From the NCBI RefSeq assembly GCF_002005225.1, contig NZ_CP019724.1, positions 2,792,501 through 2,856,500 of the forward strand: a DNA stretch of 64,000 nt, read 5' to 3'. How positions within the stretch are numbered: position 1 is the first letter of the stretch; every line of letters starts with the position of its first letter. The translations under genes were made by a program, and so were the position numbers. The DNA comes from Streptomyces pactum (GTDB taxonomy: Bacteria > Actinomycetota > Actinomycetes > Streptomycetales > Streptomycetaceae). Of the stretch, positions 33,403-42,473 are shown piece after piece. The notes beneath the pieces were generated by a model. The model ran no database searches. It saw nothing but the letters and a program-made list of their open reading frames with translations, and was not told the origin of the DNA.

Positions 33403-33843
33403 ATGCTGACGCGAATCGACCACATCGGAATCGCCTGCCACGACCTCGACACGACCGTCGAGTTCTACCGTGCCACCTACGGCTTCGAGGTGACCCACAC
33501 CGAGGTCAACGAGGAGCAGGGCGTGCGTGAGGCCATGCTCAAGATCAACGATACGTCGGACGGCGGCGCCACGTATCTCCAGCTCCTGGAGCCGACCCGG
33601 GAGGACTCCGCGGTCGGCAAGTGGCTCGCCAAGAACGGCGAGGGCGTCCACCACATCGCGTTCGGTACGGCGGACGTGGACGCGGACGCCGCGGACATCC
33701 GGGGCAAGGGCGTACGCGTTCTGTACGACGAGCCCCGGCGCGGTTCCATGGGGTCGCGGATCACCTTCCTGCACCCCAAGGACTGCCACGGCGTACTGAC
33801 AGAACTGGTCACTTCGGCGGCCGTTGAGTCACCTGAGCACTGA
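33403..33843 (+). CDS. mce: Methylmalonyl-CoA epimerase
   Basis: A 146-residue vicinal-oxygen-chelate protein that converts the (2R) and (2S) forms of methylmalonyl-CoA. The predicted metal ligands are His7 (IDHIGIA), Gln60 (YLQLLEP), His84 (VHHIAFG) and Glu134 (LTELV). The start is the ATG at 33403. It supplies extender units for polyketides and links propionyl-CoA to succinyl-CoA. It lies between the thiolase gene and scy, a conserved Streptomyces order. Confidence 0.95.
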   Translation: MLTRIDHIGIACHDLDTTVEFYRATYGFEVTHTEVNEEQGVREAMLKINDTSDGGATYLQLLEPTREDSAVGKWLAKNGEGVHHIAFGTADVDADAADIRGKGVRVLYDEPRRGSMGSRITFLHPKDCHGVLTELVTSAAVESPEH

Positions 33844-34075
33844 CTCTCGTACATATGGGCCGGTAGGGTTGGGTGCGGTCGCCGCTCAGTCCAGGGTGAC
33901 CCGGTCCCGCCGTCAGTGGTGGCGGGGCCGCCGGGGTCGTGTTTCGGGGGGCCAACGCCGGGGCAGAAGCACGTGCTCCGCCGTTGATCTGACACCATTC
34001 CCCGGGGGCCCCGTCCGGTGGACGGACGGAGCTCGTTCGGGAAGATTGCGACCAGGGGACGGATGGGACCGCGCA

Positions 34076-37000
34076 GTGCGGGGCTACGAGAGCCAGGAGC
34101 GAGAGCCGGCGGCTGACGTCGACCACCTCTCTCGGTTCGAGGCCGAGATGAAGCGGCTGAAGACCGAGCGGGAAAAGGCGATCCAGCACGCCGAGGACCT
34201 CGGCTACCAGGTCGAGGTGCTGCGCGCCAAGTTGCACGAGGCGCGGCGCACCATCATGTCCCGGCCCGCCTTCGACGGCGGCGACATCGGGTACCAGGCC
34301 GAGCAGTTGCTGCGCAACGCGCAGACGCAGGCCGACCAACTGCGCGCGGACGCCGAGCGGGAGCTGAGCCAGGCCCGGGCGCAGACGCAGCGCATCCTCC
34401 AGGAGCACGCCGAACAGGCCGCCCGGCTCCAGGCCGAGCTGCACCAGGAGGCGGTGACCCGGCGCCAGCAGCTCGACCAGGAGCTGGCCGAGCGCCGCCA
34501 GACCGTCGAGTCGCACGTCAACGAGAACGTGGCCTGGGCGGAGCAGCTCCGCGCCCGCACCGAGCAGCAGGCCCGCCGGCTGCTCGACGAGTCCCGCGCC
34601 GAGGCCGAGCAGGCCATGGCCGCGGCCCGCGCGGAGGCGGAGCGGCTCACCTCCGAGGCCCGCCGGCGGCTGCAGGACGACGCCGAGAGCGCGCGCACCG
34701 AGGCCGAGCAGATCCTGCGCCGCGCCCGCGCCGACGCCGAGCGGCTGCTGACCGCCGCCTCCACACAGGCGCAGGAGGCCACCGACCACGCCGAGCAGTT
34801 GCGCAGCTCCACCGCCACCGAGTCGGAGTCCACCCGCCGCCAGGTCCAGGAGCTGAGCCGGGCCGCCGAGCAGCGGATGTCCGAGGCGGAGGAGGCGCTG
34901 CGCAAGGCGCAGGCCGAGGCCGAGAAGGTGGTCGCCGAGGCCAAGGAGTCCGCGGCCAAGGCGCTCGCGAGCGCGGAGCAGACCAACGAGCAGCGCACCC
35001 GCACCGCCAAGGAGCAGGTCGCCCGGCTGGTCGGCGAGGCCACCAAGGACGCCGAGAGCACCAGGACCGAGGCCGAGCAGCTCGTCGCGGACGCCCGCGC
35101 CGAGGCCGAGAAGATCGTCGCCGAGGCCGTCGAGAAGGCCCGCACGCTCACCGCCGAGGAGTCGGCCACCCAGCTCTCCAAGGCGGCCAAGACCGCCGAG
35201 GACGTGCTGAACAAGGCGTCCGAGGACGCCAAGCGGACCACGAAGGCCGCCACCGAGGAGGCCGAGCGGATCCGCACCGAGGCCGAGGCCGAGGCGGACC
35301 GGCTGCGCGCCGAGGCGCACGACATCGCCGAACAGCTCAAGGGCGCGGCGAAGGACGACACCAAGGAGTACCGCGCCAAGACGGTCGAGCTCCAGGAGGA
35401 GGCGCGCCGGCTGCGCGGCGAGGCCGAGCAGCTCCGCTCCGACGCCGTCGCCGAGGGCGAGAAGATCCGCGCCGAGGCCCGCAAGGAGGCCGTGGCGCAG
35501 ATCGAGGAGGCGGCGAAGACCGCCGAGGAGCTGCTCGCCAAGGCCAAGGCCGACGCCGACGAACTGCGCCGGACCGCGACGGCGGACAGCGAGAAGGTCC
35601 GCACCGAGGCCATCGAGCGGGCTACGACCCTGCGCCGGCAGGCCGAGGAGACCCTGGAGCGCACCCGCGCCGAGGCCGAGCGGCACCGCACGGAGGCCGC
35701 CGAGCGCGCCGAGGAGCTCCAGGCGGAGGCCGAGCGCTCCGCCCGCGAGCTGCGCGAGGAGACCGAACGCGCCGTCGAGGCCCGGCAGGCGGAGGCCGCC
35801 GACGAGCTGACGCGGCTGCACACCGAGGCCGAGGAGCGCCGCACCGCCGCCGAGCAGGCGCTGACCGAGGCCCGTGAGGAGGGCGAGCGGATCCGCCGCG
35901 AGGCCGCCGAGGAGGCCGAGCGGCTGCGCACCGAGGCGGCGGAGCGGATCCGCACGCTCCAGCAGCAGGCCGAGACGGAGGCCGAGCGGCTGCGCACCGA
36001 GGCCGCCGCGGACGCCTCCGCCTCCCGCGCGGAGGGCGAGGCCGTCGCCGTACGGCTGCGGTCGGAGGCCGCGAGCGAGGCGGAGCGGCTGAAGTCGGAG
36101 GCGCAGGAGAGCGCCGACCGGGTGCGGGCGGAGGCGCAGACCGCCGCCGAGCGCATCGCCGCCGAGGCGTCGGAGGCACTGGCCGCCGCCCAGGAGGAGG
36201 CCGCCCGGCGCCGCCGCGAGGCCGAGGAAACGCTCGGCTCCGCCCGGCAGGAGGCGGACCAGGAGCGCGAACGGGCCCGCGAGCAGAGCGAGGAGCTGCT
36301 GGCCTCGGCGCGCAACCGCGTGGAGGAGGCGCAGGCCGAGGCGACCCGGCTGGTCGAGGAGGCCGACCGGCGCGCCACCGAGATGGTGTCGGCCGCCGAG
36401 CAGCACGCGACGCAGGTGCGGGAATCGGTCGCCGGGCTGCACGAACAGGCCCAGGAGGAGATCACCGGACTGCGCAGCGCCGCCGAGCACGCGGCGGAGC
36501 GCACCCGGCGCGAGGCCGAGGAGGAGGCGGACCGGGTCCGCGCCGACGCCTACGCGGAGCGGGAGCGGGCGAGCGAGGACGCCGGGCGGCTGCGGCGCGA
36601 GGCGCAGGAGGAGACGGAGGCCGCCAAGGCGCTGGCCGAGCGGACGGTGTCCGAGGCCATCACGGAGGCCGACCGGATCCGTTCGGACGTCTCCGAGCAC
36701 GCCCAGCGGGTGCGCACGGAGGCCTCCGACACCATCGCCGAGGCCGAGCAGTCCGCGGCGCGTACCCGGGCGGACGCCCGCGAGGACGCGAACCGCATCC
36801 GGTCCGACGCGGCGACGCAGGCGGACACCCTGATCACCGAGGCGCGCTCCGAGGCCGAGCGGCTCACCGTGGAGACGGCGGCCGAGACCGACCGGATCCG
36901 CACGGAGACGGTCGCCGAGGCGGAGCGCGTCCGCACCGAGGCGGCGACCGAGGCCGAGCGCGTCCGCACCGAGGCGGCCGGCGAGGCGGAGCGGCTGCGG

Positions 37001-38059
37001 ACCGAGACGGTCGCGGAGGCCGAGCGGGTCCGCGCCGAGGCCACCGCCCGGGCCGAGCAGTTGGTCTCGGACGCCGCCGGGGAGGCGGAGCGGCTGCGCA
37101 CCGAGGCCGCCGAGACGGTCGGCTCCGCCCAGCAGCACGCCGAGCGCGTGCGCACCGAGGCGGAGCGCGTCCAGGCCGAGGCGGCGGCGGAGGCCGAGCG
37201 GGTCACCGCGGCCGCCCGCGAGGAGGCCGAGCGCACCCTCGACGAGGCCCGCAGGGACGCCAACAAGCGGCGCTCGGAGGCGGCCGAGCAGGTCGACACG
37301 CTCATCACCGAGACCACGGCCGAGGCCGACAAGCTGCTCACCGAGGCCCAGCAGCAGGCCCAGAAGACCACCGCGGACGCCGAGTCGCAGGCCGACACGA
37401 TGGTCGGCGCGGCCCGCACGGAGGCCGACCGGATCGTCTCGGAGGCGACGGTCGAGGGCAACACCCGGGTGGAGAAGGCCCGTACGGACGCGGACGAGCT
37501 GCTGGTCGGCGCCCGCCGGGACGCGACCGCCGTGAGGGAGCGCGCGGAGGAGCTGCGCCAGCGGCTCACCTCCGAGATCGAGGAGCTGCACGAGCGGGCC
37601 CGCCGTGAGGCCGCCGAGACGATGAAGTCGGCCGGCGACCGCTGCGACGCGCTCGTCAAGGCCGCCGAGGAGCAGCTCGCCAAGGCGGAGGCGAAGGCCA
37701 AGGAGCTGGTGTCGGAGGCCAACTCCGAGGCCGGCAAGGTGCGCATCGCCGCCGTCAAGAAGGCGGAGGGGCTGCTCAAGGAGGCCGAGCAGAAGAAGGC
37801 CACGCTGGTCCGGGAGGCCGAGGAGCTCAAGGCCGAGGCGGTCCGCGAGGCCCGCCGCACGGTCGACGAGGGCAAGCGGGAGCTGGAGATCCTGGTGCGG
37901 CGCCGCGAGGACATCAACGCCGAGATCTCCCGCGTGCAGGACGTGCTGGAGGCGCTGGAGTCCTTCGAGGCGCCGACGGGTGGCGGCAAGGACAACGGGG
38001 TCAAGGCCGGGGCCACGGTGGGAGCCCCACGTTCGGGTGGCAAGTCGTCAGACGGCTAG
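34076..38059 (+). CDS. scy: Scy polarity coiled-coil protein
   Basis: A protein of about 1,327 residues, nearly all alpha-helical coiled coil. After a short start (VRGYESQEREPAADVDHLSRFEAEMKR, quoted in parts) it is built of repeated blocks of the type TEAERLRTEA and AEAERVRTEA, with no globular domain or membrane segment. Scy is the tip-organising scaffold that recruits DivIVA and marks hyphal branch sites in Streptomyces. The GTG at 34076 gives almost the S. coelicolor length; the frame is open further upstream, without a ribosome site. filP follows 206 bp downstream. Confidence 0.92.
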   Translation: MRGYESQEREPAADVDHLSRFEAEMKRLKTEREKAIQHAEDLGYQVEVLRAKLHEARRTIMSRPAFDGGDIGYQAEQLLRNAQTQADQLRADAERELSQARAQTQRILQEHAEQAARLQAELHQEAVTRRQQLDQELAERRQTVESHVNENVAWAEQLRARTEQQARRLLDESRAEAEQAMAAARAEAERLTSEARRRLQDDAESARTEAEQILRRARADAERLLTAASTQAQEATDHAEQLRSSTATESESTRRQVQELSRAAEQRMSEAEEALRKAQAEAEKVVAEAKESAAKALASAEQTNEQRTRTAKEQVARLVGEATKDAESTRTEAEQLVADARAEAEKIVAEAVEKARTLTAEESATQLSKAAKTAEDVLNKASEDAKRTTKAATEEAERIRTEAEAEADRLRAEAHDIAEQLKGAAKDDTKEYRAKTVELQEEARRLRGEAEQLRSDAVAEGEKIRAEARKEAVAQIEEAAKTAEELLAKAKADADELRRTATADSEKVRTEAIERATTLRRQAEETLERTRAEAERHRTEAAERAEELQAEAERSARELREETERAVEARQAEAADELTRLHTEAEERRTAAEQALTEAREEGERIRREAAEEAERLRTEAAERIRTLQQQAETEAERLRTEAAADASASRAEGEAVAVRLRSEAASEAERLKSEAQESADRVRAEAQTAAERIAAEASEALAAAQEEAARRRREAEETLGSARQEADQERERAREQSEELLASARNRVEEAQAEATRLVEEADRRATEMVSAAEQHATQVRESVAGLHEQAQEEITGLRSAAEHAAERTRREAEEEADRVRADAYAERERASEDAGRLRREAQEETEAAKALAERTVSEAITEADRIRSDVSEHAQRVRTEASDTIAEAEQSAARTRADAREDANRIRSDAATQADTLITEARSEAERLTVETAAETDRIRTETVAEAERVRTEAATEAERVRTEAAGEAERLRTETVAEAERVRAEATARAEQLVSDAAGEAERLRTEAAETVGSAQQHAERVRTEAERVQAEAAAEAERVTAAAREEAERTLDEARRDANKRRSEAAEQVDTLITETTAEADKLLTEAQQQAQKTTADAESQADTMVGAARTEADRIVSEATVEGNTRVEKARTDADELLVGARRDATAVRERAEELRQRLTSEIEELHERARREAAETMKSAGDRCDALVKAAEEQLAKAEAKAKELVSEANSEAGKVRIAAVKKAEGLLKEAEQKKATLVREAEELKAEAVREARRTVDEGKRELEILVRRREDINAEISRVQDVLEALESFEAPTGGGKDNGVKAGATVGAPRSGGKSSDG

Positions 38060-38265
38060 CCTTCGGGGCGGATCGGGTGTCTGCTGGAGACCTTTGGCCG
38101 GAGTCCTGACGGACCCTTGACCAGAACTTTGGCAAGCCATCCGTGGGTCAGCCACCCAAAAGAGGTGTCATTCTCCGTATCAAACGTGCATCCGCTCGAT
38201 GACACACCGCATTGGCGCCTAGGATTCCCCCTATCACCTCACCGGTCTCTTTCGACAGGAACCCC

Positions 38266-39201
38266 ATGAGCGACACTTCCCCCTACGGCTTCGAGCTTGT
38301 GCGGCGTGGGTACGACCGCGCTCAGGTGGACGAACGTATCTCCAAGCTCGTCTCCGACCGTGACAGCGCTCTCGCCCGCATCACCGCTCTGGAAAAGCGC
38401 ATCGAGGAGCTCCACCTCGAGACCCAGAACGCCCAGGCCCAGGTCAACGACGCCGAGCCGTCGTACGCCGGTCTCGGCGCCCGGGTCGAGAAGATCCTGC
38501 GTCTCGCCGAGGAAGAGGCGAAGGACCTGCGCGAGGAGGCCCGGCGCGCCGCCGAGCAGCACCGCGAGCTCGCCGAGTCGGCGGCCCAGCAGGTGCGCAA
38601 CGACGCGGAGTCGTACGCCTCCGAGCGCAAGGCCAAGGCCGAGGACGAGGGCGTCCGGATCGTCGAGAAGGCCAAGACCGACGCCTCGCAGCTCCGTTCC
38701 GAGGCGCAGAAGGACGCGCAGTCCAAGCGCGAGGAGGCGGACGCCCTCTTCGAGGAGACCCGCGCGAAGGCCGCGCAGGCCGCCGCCGACTTCGAGACGA
38801 ACCTCGCCAAGCGCCGCGAGCAGTCCGAGCGCGACCTGGCCTCCCGTCAGGCCAAGGCCGAAAAGCGCCTCGCGGAGATCGAGCACCGCGCGGAGCAGCT
38901 CCGTCTGGAGGCGGAGAAGCTGCGCACGGACGCCGAGCGCCGCGCCCGCCAGACCGTCGAGACGGCGCAGCGCCAGGCCGAGGACATCGTGGCCGACGCC
39001 AACGCCAAGGCGGACCGGATCCGTTCGGAATCGGAGCGCGAGCTCGCGGCCCTCACCAACCGCCGCGACTCCATCAACGCGCAGCTCACCAACGTGCGCG
39101 AGATGCTGGCGACCCTCACGGGCGCCGCGGTGGCCGCGGCCGGTACGCCGGCCGAGGACGAGCCCGTCTCCCGCGGCGTGCCGGCCCAGCAGTCCCGCTG
39201 A
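38266..39201 (+). CDS. filP: FilP intermediate-filament-like cytoskeletal protein
   Basis: A 311-residue coiled-coil protein. The start SDTSPYGFELVRRGYDRAQVDERI is a DivIVA-like motif, followed by a continuous coiled coil (30-290) rich in Glu/Ala/Arg and a short Gly/Ala tail. FilP forms filaments near hyphal tips and stiffens the cell. The ATG at 38266 follows ACAGGAA; an upstream in-frame extension lacks support. FilP and Scy share the unusual hendecad-based coiled-coil repeat described for actinomycete polarity proteins. Confidence 0.95.
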   Translation: MSDTSPYGFELVRRGYDRAQVDERISKLVSDRDSALARITALEKRIEELHLETQNAQAQVNDAEPSYAGLGARVEKILRLAEEEAKDLREEARRAAEQHRELAESAAQQVRNDAESYASERKAKAEDEGVRIVEKAKTDASQLRSEAQKDAQSKREEADALFEETRAKAAQAAADFETNLAKRREQSERDLASRQAKAEKRLAEIEHRAEQLRLEAEKLRTDAERRARQTVETAQRQAEDIVADANAKADRIRSESERELAALTNRRDSINAQLTNVREMLATLTGAAVAAAGTPAEDEPVSRGVPAQQSR

Positions 39202-39239
39202 CACGGGGCGTACGCCGGCCGAACGCGTAGGGAACAAGT

Positions 39240-39277
39240 ACGAAGCCTTCTGTCACTGGGGTGGCAGAGGGCTTCGT
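39240..39277. terminator. filP terminator overlapping the next promoter
   Basis: A 16-bp stem (ACGAAGCCTTCTGTCA with TGGCAGAGGGCTTCGT) including two G-U pairs and a 6-nt loop. It ends 21 nt before the next ATG and overlaps the expected -35 region of that gene. Confidence 0.7.
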
Positions 39278-39297
39278 CACGTTCTAGCGTGGGCGCC

Positions 39298-40278
39298 ATG
39301 ATCGAGCTCGAGGGGCTGACCAAGCGGTACGGCGAGAAGGTGGCGGTCAACAATCTCTCGTTCACCGTCAGACCCGGCATCATCACGGGCTTCCTCGGCC
39401 CCAACGGCGCGGGCAAGTCGACCACCATGCGGATGGTGCTGGGCCTGGACCGACCCACCGCCGGGGACGTCCGGATCGACGGCAAGCACTACGACCAGCT
39501 CAAGGACCCGCTGACGTACATCGGCGCGCTGCTGGAGGCCAAGGCCTGGCACGGCGGGCGCAGCGCCTACAACCACCTGCTGTGCCTCGCGCAGAGCAAC
39601 GGCATTCCGGCGAGCCGGGTGCGCGAGGTGCTGGACACGGTCGGGCTCTCGGCGGTCGCCCGGAAGAAGACCAAGGGCTTCTCCCTCGGCATGGGCCAGC
39701 GGCTCGGCATCGCCGGAGCGCTGCTCGGCGACCCGCGGATCCTGATGTTCGACGAGCCGGTCAACGGCCTCGACCCCGAGGGCATCCACTGGATCCGCAA
39801 TCTGATGAAGACGCTGGCCTCCCAGGGCCGCACGGTCTTCGTCTCCTCCCACCTGATGAGCGAGATGGCGCTGACGGCGGACCACCTGGTGGTCATCGGC
39901 CAGGGCAGGCTGCTGGCGGACACCTCGATGGCCGAGTTCATCGCGGAGAACTCGCGCAGCTACGTCCGCATCCGCACCCCGCAGCGCGAACGGCTGCTCG
40001 ACGTGCTGCACGGCGACGGCATCACGGTCGTCGAGACCGGCGCCGAGGCTCTGGAGGTGGACGGCGACAAGTCCGAGGCCATCGGCGAGCTGGCGGCGCG
40101 GCACCAGATCGTGCTGCACGAACTGAGCCCGCAGCGGGCCTCGCTGGAGGAGGCGTTCATGCAGCTCACCGCCGAGTCCGTGGAGTACCACGCGCACGAC
40201 GGGCAGCCGCCCGGTCCGGTGCCACCGCAACAGGCGCAGCGGCAACAGCAGTGGGGCAGCGACTGGAGGAAGGGATGA
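39298..40278 (+). CDS. ABC exporter ATP-binding protein, pair 1
   Basis: A 326-residue ATPase with Walker A GPNGAGKST, signature FSLGMGQRLGIA, Walker B ILMFDEPVNGLDPEG and the H-loop SSHLMSEM. The DUF4162-like C-terminal part is followed by a Pro/Gln tail. TAGCGT (39285-39290) ends 7 nt before the ATG, suggesting a leaderless transcript. It is coupled to its permease by ATGA. The EGIHWIRNLMKTLA segment is shared with pair 2. The transported compound is unknown. Confidence 0.92.
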   Translation: MIELEGLTKRYGEKVAVNNLSFTVRPGIITGFLGPNGAGKSTTMRMVLGLDRPTAGDVRIDGKHYDQLKDPLTYIGALLEAKAWHGGRSAYNHLLCLAQSNGIPASRVREVLDTVGLSAVARKKTKGFSLGMGQRLGIAGALLGDPRILMFDEPVNGLDPEGIHWIRNLMKTLASQGRTVFVSSHLMSEMALTADHLVVIGQGRLLADTSMAEFIAENSRSYVRIRTPQRERLLDVLHGDGITVVETGAEALEVDGDKSEAIGELAARHQIVLHELSPQRASLEEAFMQLTAESVEYHAHDGQPPGPVPPQQAQRQQQWGSDWRKG

Positions 40279-41051
40279 GCATGGCGGCGACACAGGCCGT
40301 ACGGTCCGAGTGGACCAAGATCCGGTCGGTCGCGTCCACGGTGTGGACGCTGGGCCTCGCCGTGGTCGTCACCATCGCCCTGGGCATGCTGATCTCGGCG
40401 CTGTCGAAGAGCGAGTTCGGCAACATGAGCGAGCGGGACCAGCTCACCTTCGACCCGACCTTCATCAGCTTCGCCGGGACGAGCCTCGGCCAACTGGCGA
40501 TGATCGTGTTCGGGGTACTGGTCGTGGCGAACGAGTACAGCTCCGGCATGATCCGCACCTCGCTGGCGGCCGTGCCGCAGCGCGGCACGTTCCTGTTCAG
40601 CAAGATCGCGGTGGCCACCGCCCTCGCCCTCGTCGTGAGCATGGTCACCAGCTTCGCCACCTTCTTCCTCGGACAGGCGATGCTCGGCGACCTCAAGGCG
40701 TCGATCGGCGATCCGGGCGTGCTGCGCGCGGTCATCGGCGGCGGCCTGTACATGACCCTCATCGCGATGTTCTCGATGGGCGTCGCCGCGATGCTGCGCT
40801 CACCGATGCTGTCGCTGGGCATCCTGATGCCGTTCTTCTTCCTGATCTCCAACATCCTGGGCAACGTCCCGGCGACGGAGAAGGTCGGCAGGTTCCTGCC
40901 CGACCAGGCCGGCAGCAAGATCATGCAGGTGGTCGCGCCGATCGACGACGACGTCCCCTACGGCCCCTGGGGCGGCCTCGGGATCATGGCGCTGTGGGTG
41001 ATCGCGGCCCTCGTCGGCGGGTACGTTGTGCTGAAGAAGCGGGACGCCTGA
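40275..41051 (+). CDS. ABC-2 permease, pair 1
   Basis: A 258-residue membrane protein with six predicted helices, beginning SEWTKIRSVASTVWTLG, a hallmark of actinobacterial ABC-2 permeases, and ending in a KKRDA tail. It is the partner of the ATPase upstream, with a 4-nt overlap. Its external loop between helices 1 and 2 is short. Substrate unknown. Confidence 0.9.
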   Translation: MSMAATQAVRSEWTKIRSVASTVWTLGLAVVVTIALGMLISALSKSEFGNMSERDQLTFDPTFISFAGTSLGQLAMIVFGVLVVANEYSSGMIRTSLAAVPQRGTFLFSKIAVATALALVVSMVTSFATFFLGQAMLGDLKASIGDPGVLRAVIGGGLYMTLIAMFSMGVAAMLRSPMLSLGILMPFFFLISNILGNVPATEKVGRFLPDQAGSKIMQVVAPIDDDVPYGPWGGLGIMALWVIAALVGGYVVLKKRDA

Positions 41052-41072
41052 GGACCGGGCAGACGCTGGAAG

Positions 41073-41115
41073 GGTTCCGTCCGTGCCCGGATTTTGCCCG
41101 GGCTTGAACGGAACC
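41073..41115. terminator. Two-tier hairpin terminator after ABC pair 1
   Basis: The outer stem GGTTCCGT/ACGGAACC encloses an inner stem GCCCGG/CCGGGC. It lies 22 bp after the permease stop, ending the first ABC operon before the second begins. Confidence 0.75.
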
Positions 41116-41192
41116 GTCAGCGCCTCGATATCCTCCTAACCCTTACGGGGGCGTGTGCCCTGCTGTCCTGAACCTTCCGATGGGTGCGGAGC

Positions 41193-42473
41193 ATGATCGA
41201 GGCTGTCGGCCTGACCAAGCGCTACGGCGACAAGACCGCTGTGTACAACCTCTCCTTCCAGGTGCGGCCCGGCGCCGTCACCGGCTTCCTCGGGCCCAAC
41301 GGCTCGGGCAAGTCGACGACGATGCGCATGATCCTCGGCCTGGACAACCCCACCGCCGGGCACGTGACCATCGGCGGCCACCCCTACCGCAAGCTGCCCA
41401 ACGCCCCCCGTCAGGTCGGCGCGCTGCTCGACGCCAAGGCGGTGCACGGCGGCCGGGCCGCCCGCAACCACCTGCTGAGCCTGGCCCAACTGTCGGGCAT
41501 CCCGGCCCGGCGCGTGGACGAGGTGCTCGGCGTGGTCGGCCTCCAGGACGTGGCCCGGCGGCGTTCCAAGGGCTTCTCCCTCGGCATGGGCCAGCGGCTC
41601 GGCATCGCCGCCGCGCTGCTCGGCGACCCCCAGGTGCTGCTGTTCGACGAGCCGGTCAACGGCCTCGACCCCGAGGGCATCCACTGGGTGCGCAATCTGA
41701 TGAAGGCGCTCGCGGCGGAGGGCCGTACCGTCTTCGTCTCCTCGCACCTGATGAGCGAGATGGCGCTGACCGCCGACCACCTGATCGTCATCGGGCGCGG
41801 CCAGTTGCTCTCCGACATGAGCGTGAAGGACTTCATCTCGGCCAACTCCGCCGACTTCGCGCGCGTGCGGACGCCGGAAGGCGAGCCGCAGTTGCGCGAG
41901 AAGCTGACGTCCGCGCTGACCGAGGCGGGCGGGCACGTGATGTCCGAGCAGGACGGCGCGCTGCGGGTGACCGGGCTGGCGCTCCCCCGGATCAGCGACA
42001 TCGCGCACGGCAGCGACGTACGGCTGTGGGAGCTGTCGCCGCACCAGGCCTCGCTCGAGGAGGCCTACATGCGGATGACCCAGGGCGCCGTCGACTACCG
42101 GTCGACCGCCGACCAGAAGGCCGGGCTCCAGCAGCCGCTGCCGCCCGGCGCGCAGCCTCCGATGCCGGTGCCCGGACAGGGCCAGCCCGGCTGGTACGCC
42201 CCACCGCCGCCGCAGCAGGGCGGTCAGCCCTTCCCGGCGCCGCAGGGCGCTCCCCAGGGCGCGCCGGGCCGGGCCCCGGCGGGACCGTACGGAGCCCCGG
42301 CCGCGCCCGCCGCGGTGCCGGGCGGTCAGTCCGCCAACCCGTACGCGGCGCAGCAGGCCCCGCACGCTCCGCAGGCCCCGGCCCAGGCGCCCACGCCGCC
42401 CGGGGCCGCCCCCTCGCCCACTTCCGCCCCCGCGCCCGTCACCGAACCGACCAAGCCCGAGGACGCCCGATGA
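41193..42473 (+). CDS. ABC exporter ATP-binding protein, pair 2
   Basis: A 426-residue ATPase paralogous to the one at 39298 (Walker A GPNGSGKST, FSLGMGQRLGIA, LLFDEPVNGLDPEG, SSHLMSEM). Beyond the common core it has a C-terminal extension of about 110 residues rich in Pro, Gln, Ala and Gly, likely disordered. The ATG at 41193 aligns with the start of pair 1; a GTG at 41184 would add three residues. Coupled to its permease by ATGA. Confidence 0.92.
   Translation: MIEAVGLTKRYGDKTAVYNLSFQVRPGAVTGFLGPNGSGKSTTMRMILGLDNPTAGHVTIGGHPYRKLPNAPRQVGALLDAKAVHGGRAARNHLLSLAQLSGIPARRVDEVLGVVGLQDVARRRSKGFSLGMGQRLGIAAALLGDPQVLLFDEPVNGLDPEGIHWVRNLMKALAAEGRTVFVSSHLMSEMALTADHLIVIGRGQLLSDMSVKDFISANSADFARVRTPEGEPQLREKLTSALTEAGGHVMSEQDGALRVTGLALPRISDIAHGSDVRLWELSPHQASLEEAYMRMTQGAVDYRSTADQKAGLQQPLPPGAQPPMPVPGQGQPGWYAPPPPQQGGQPFPAPQGAPQGAPGRAPAGPYGAPAAPAAVPGGQSANPYAAQQAPHAPQAPAQAPTPPGAAPSPTSAPAPVTEPTKPEDAR

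Noticed and set aside
33809..37591. 1260-codon minus-strand ORF opposite scy
   Set aside because: It is a long open frame created by high GC and repeats. The sequence is a monotonous Leu/Gly/Arg string and the plus strand encodes the well-recognised Scy.
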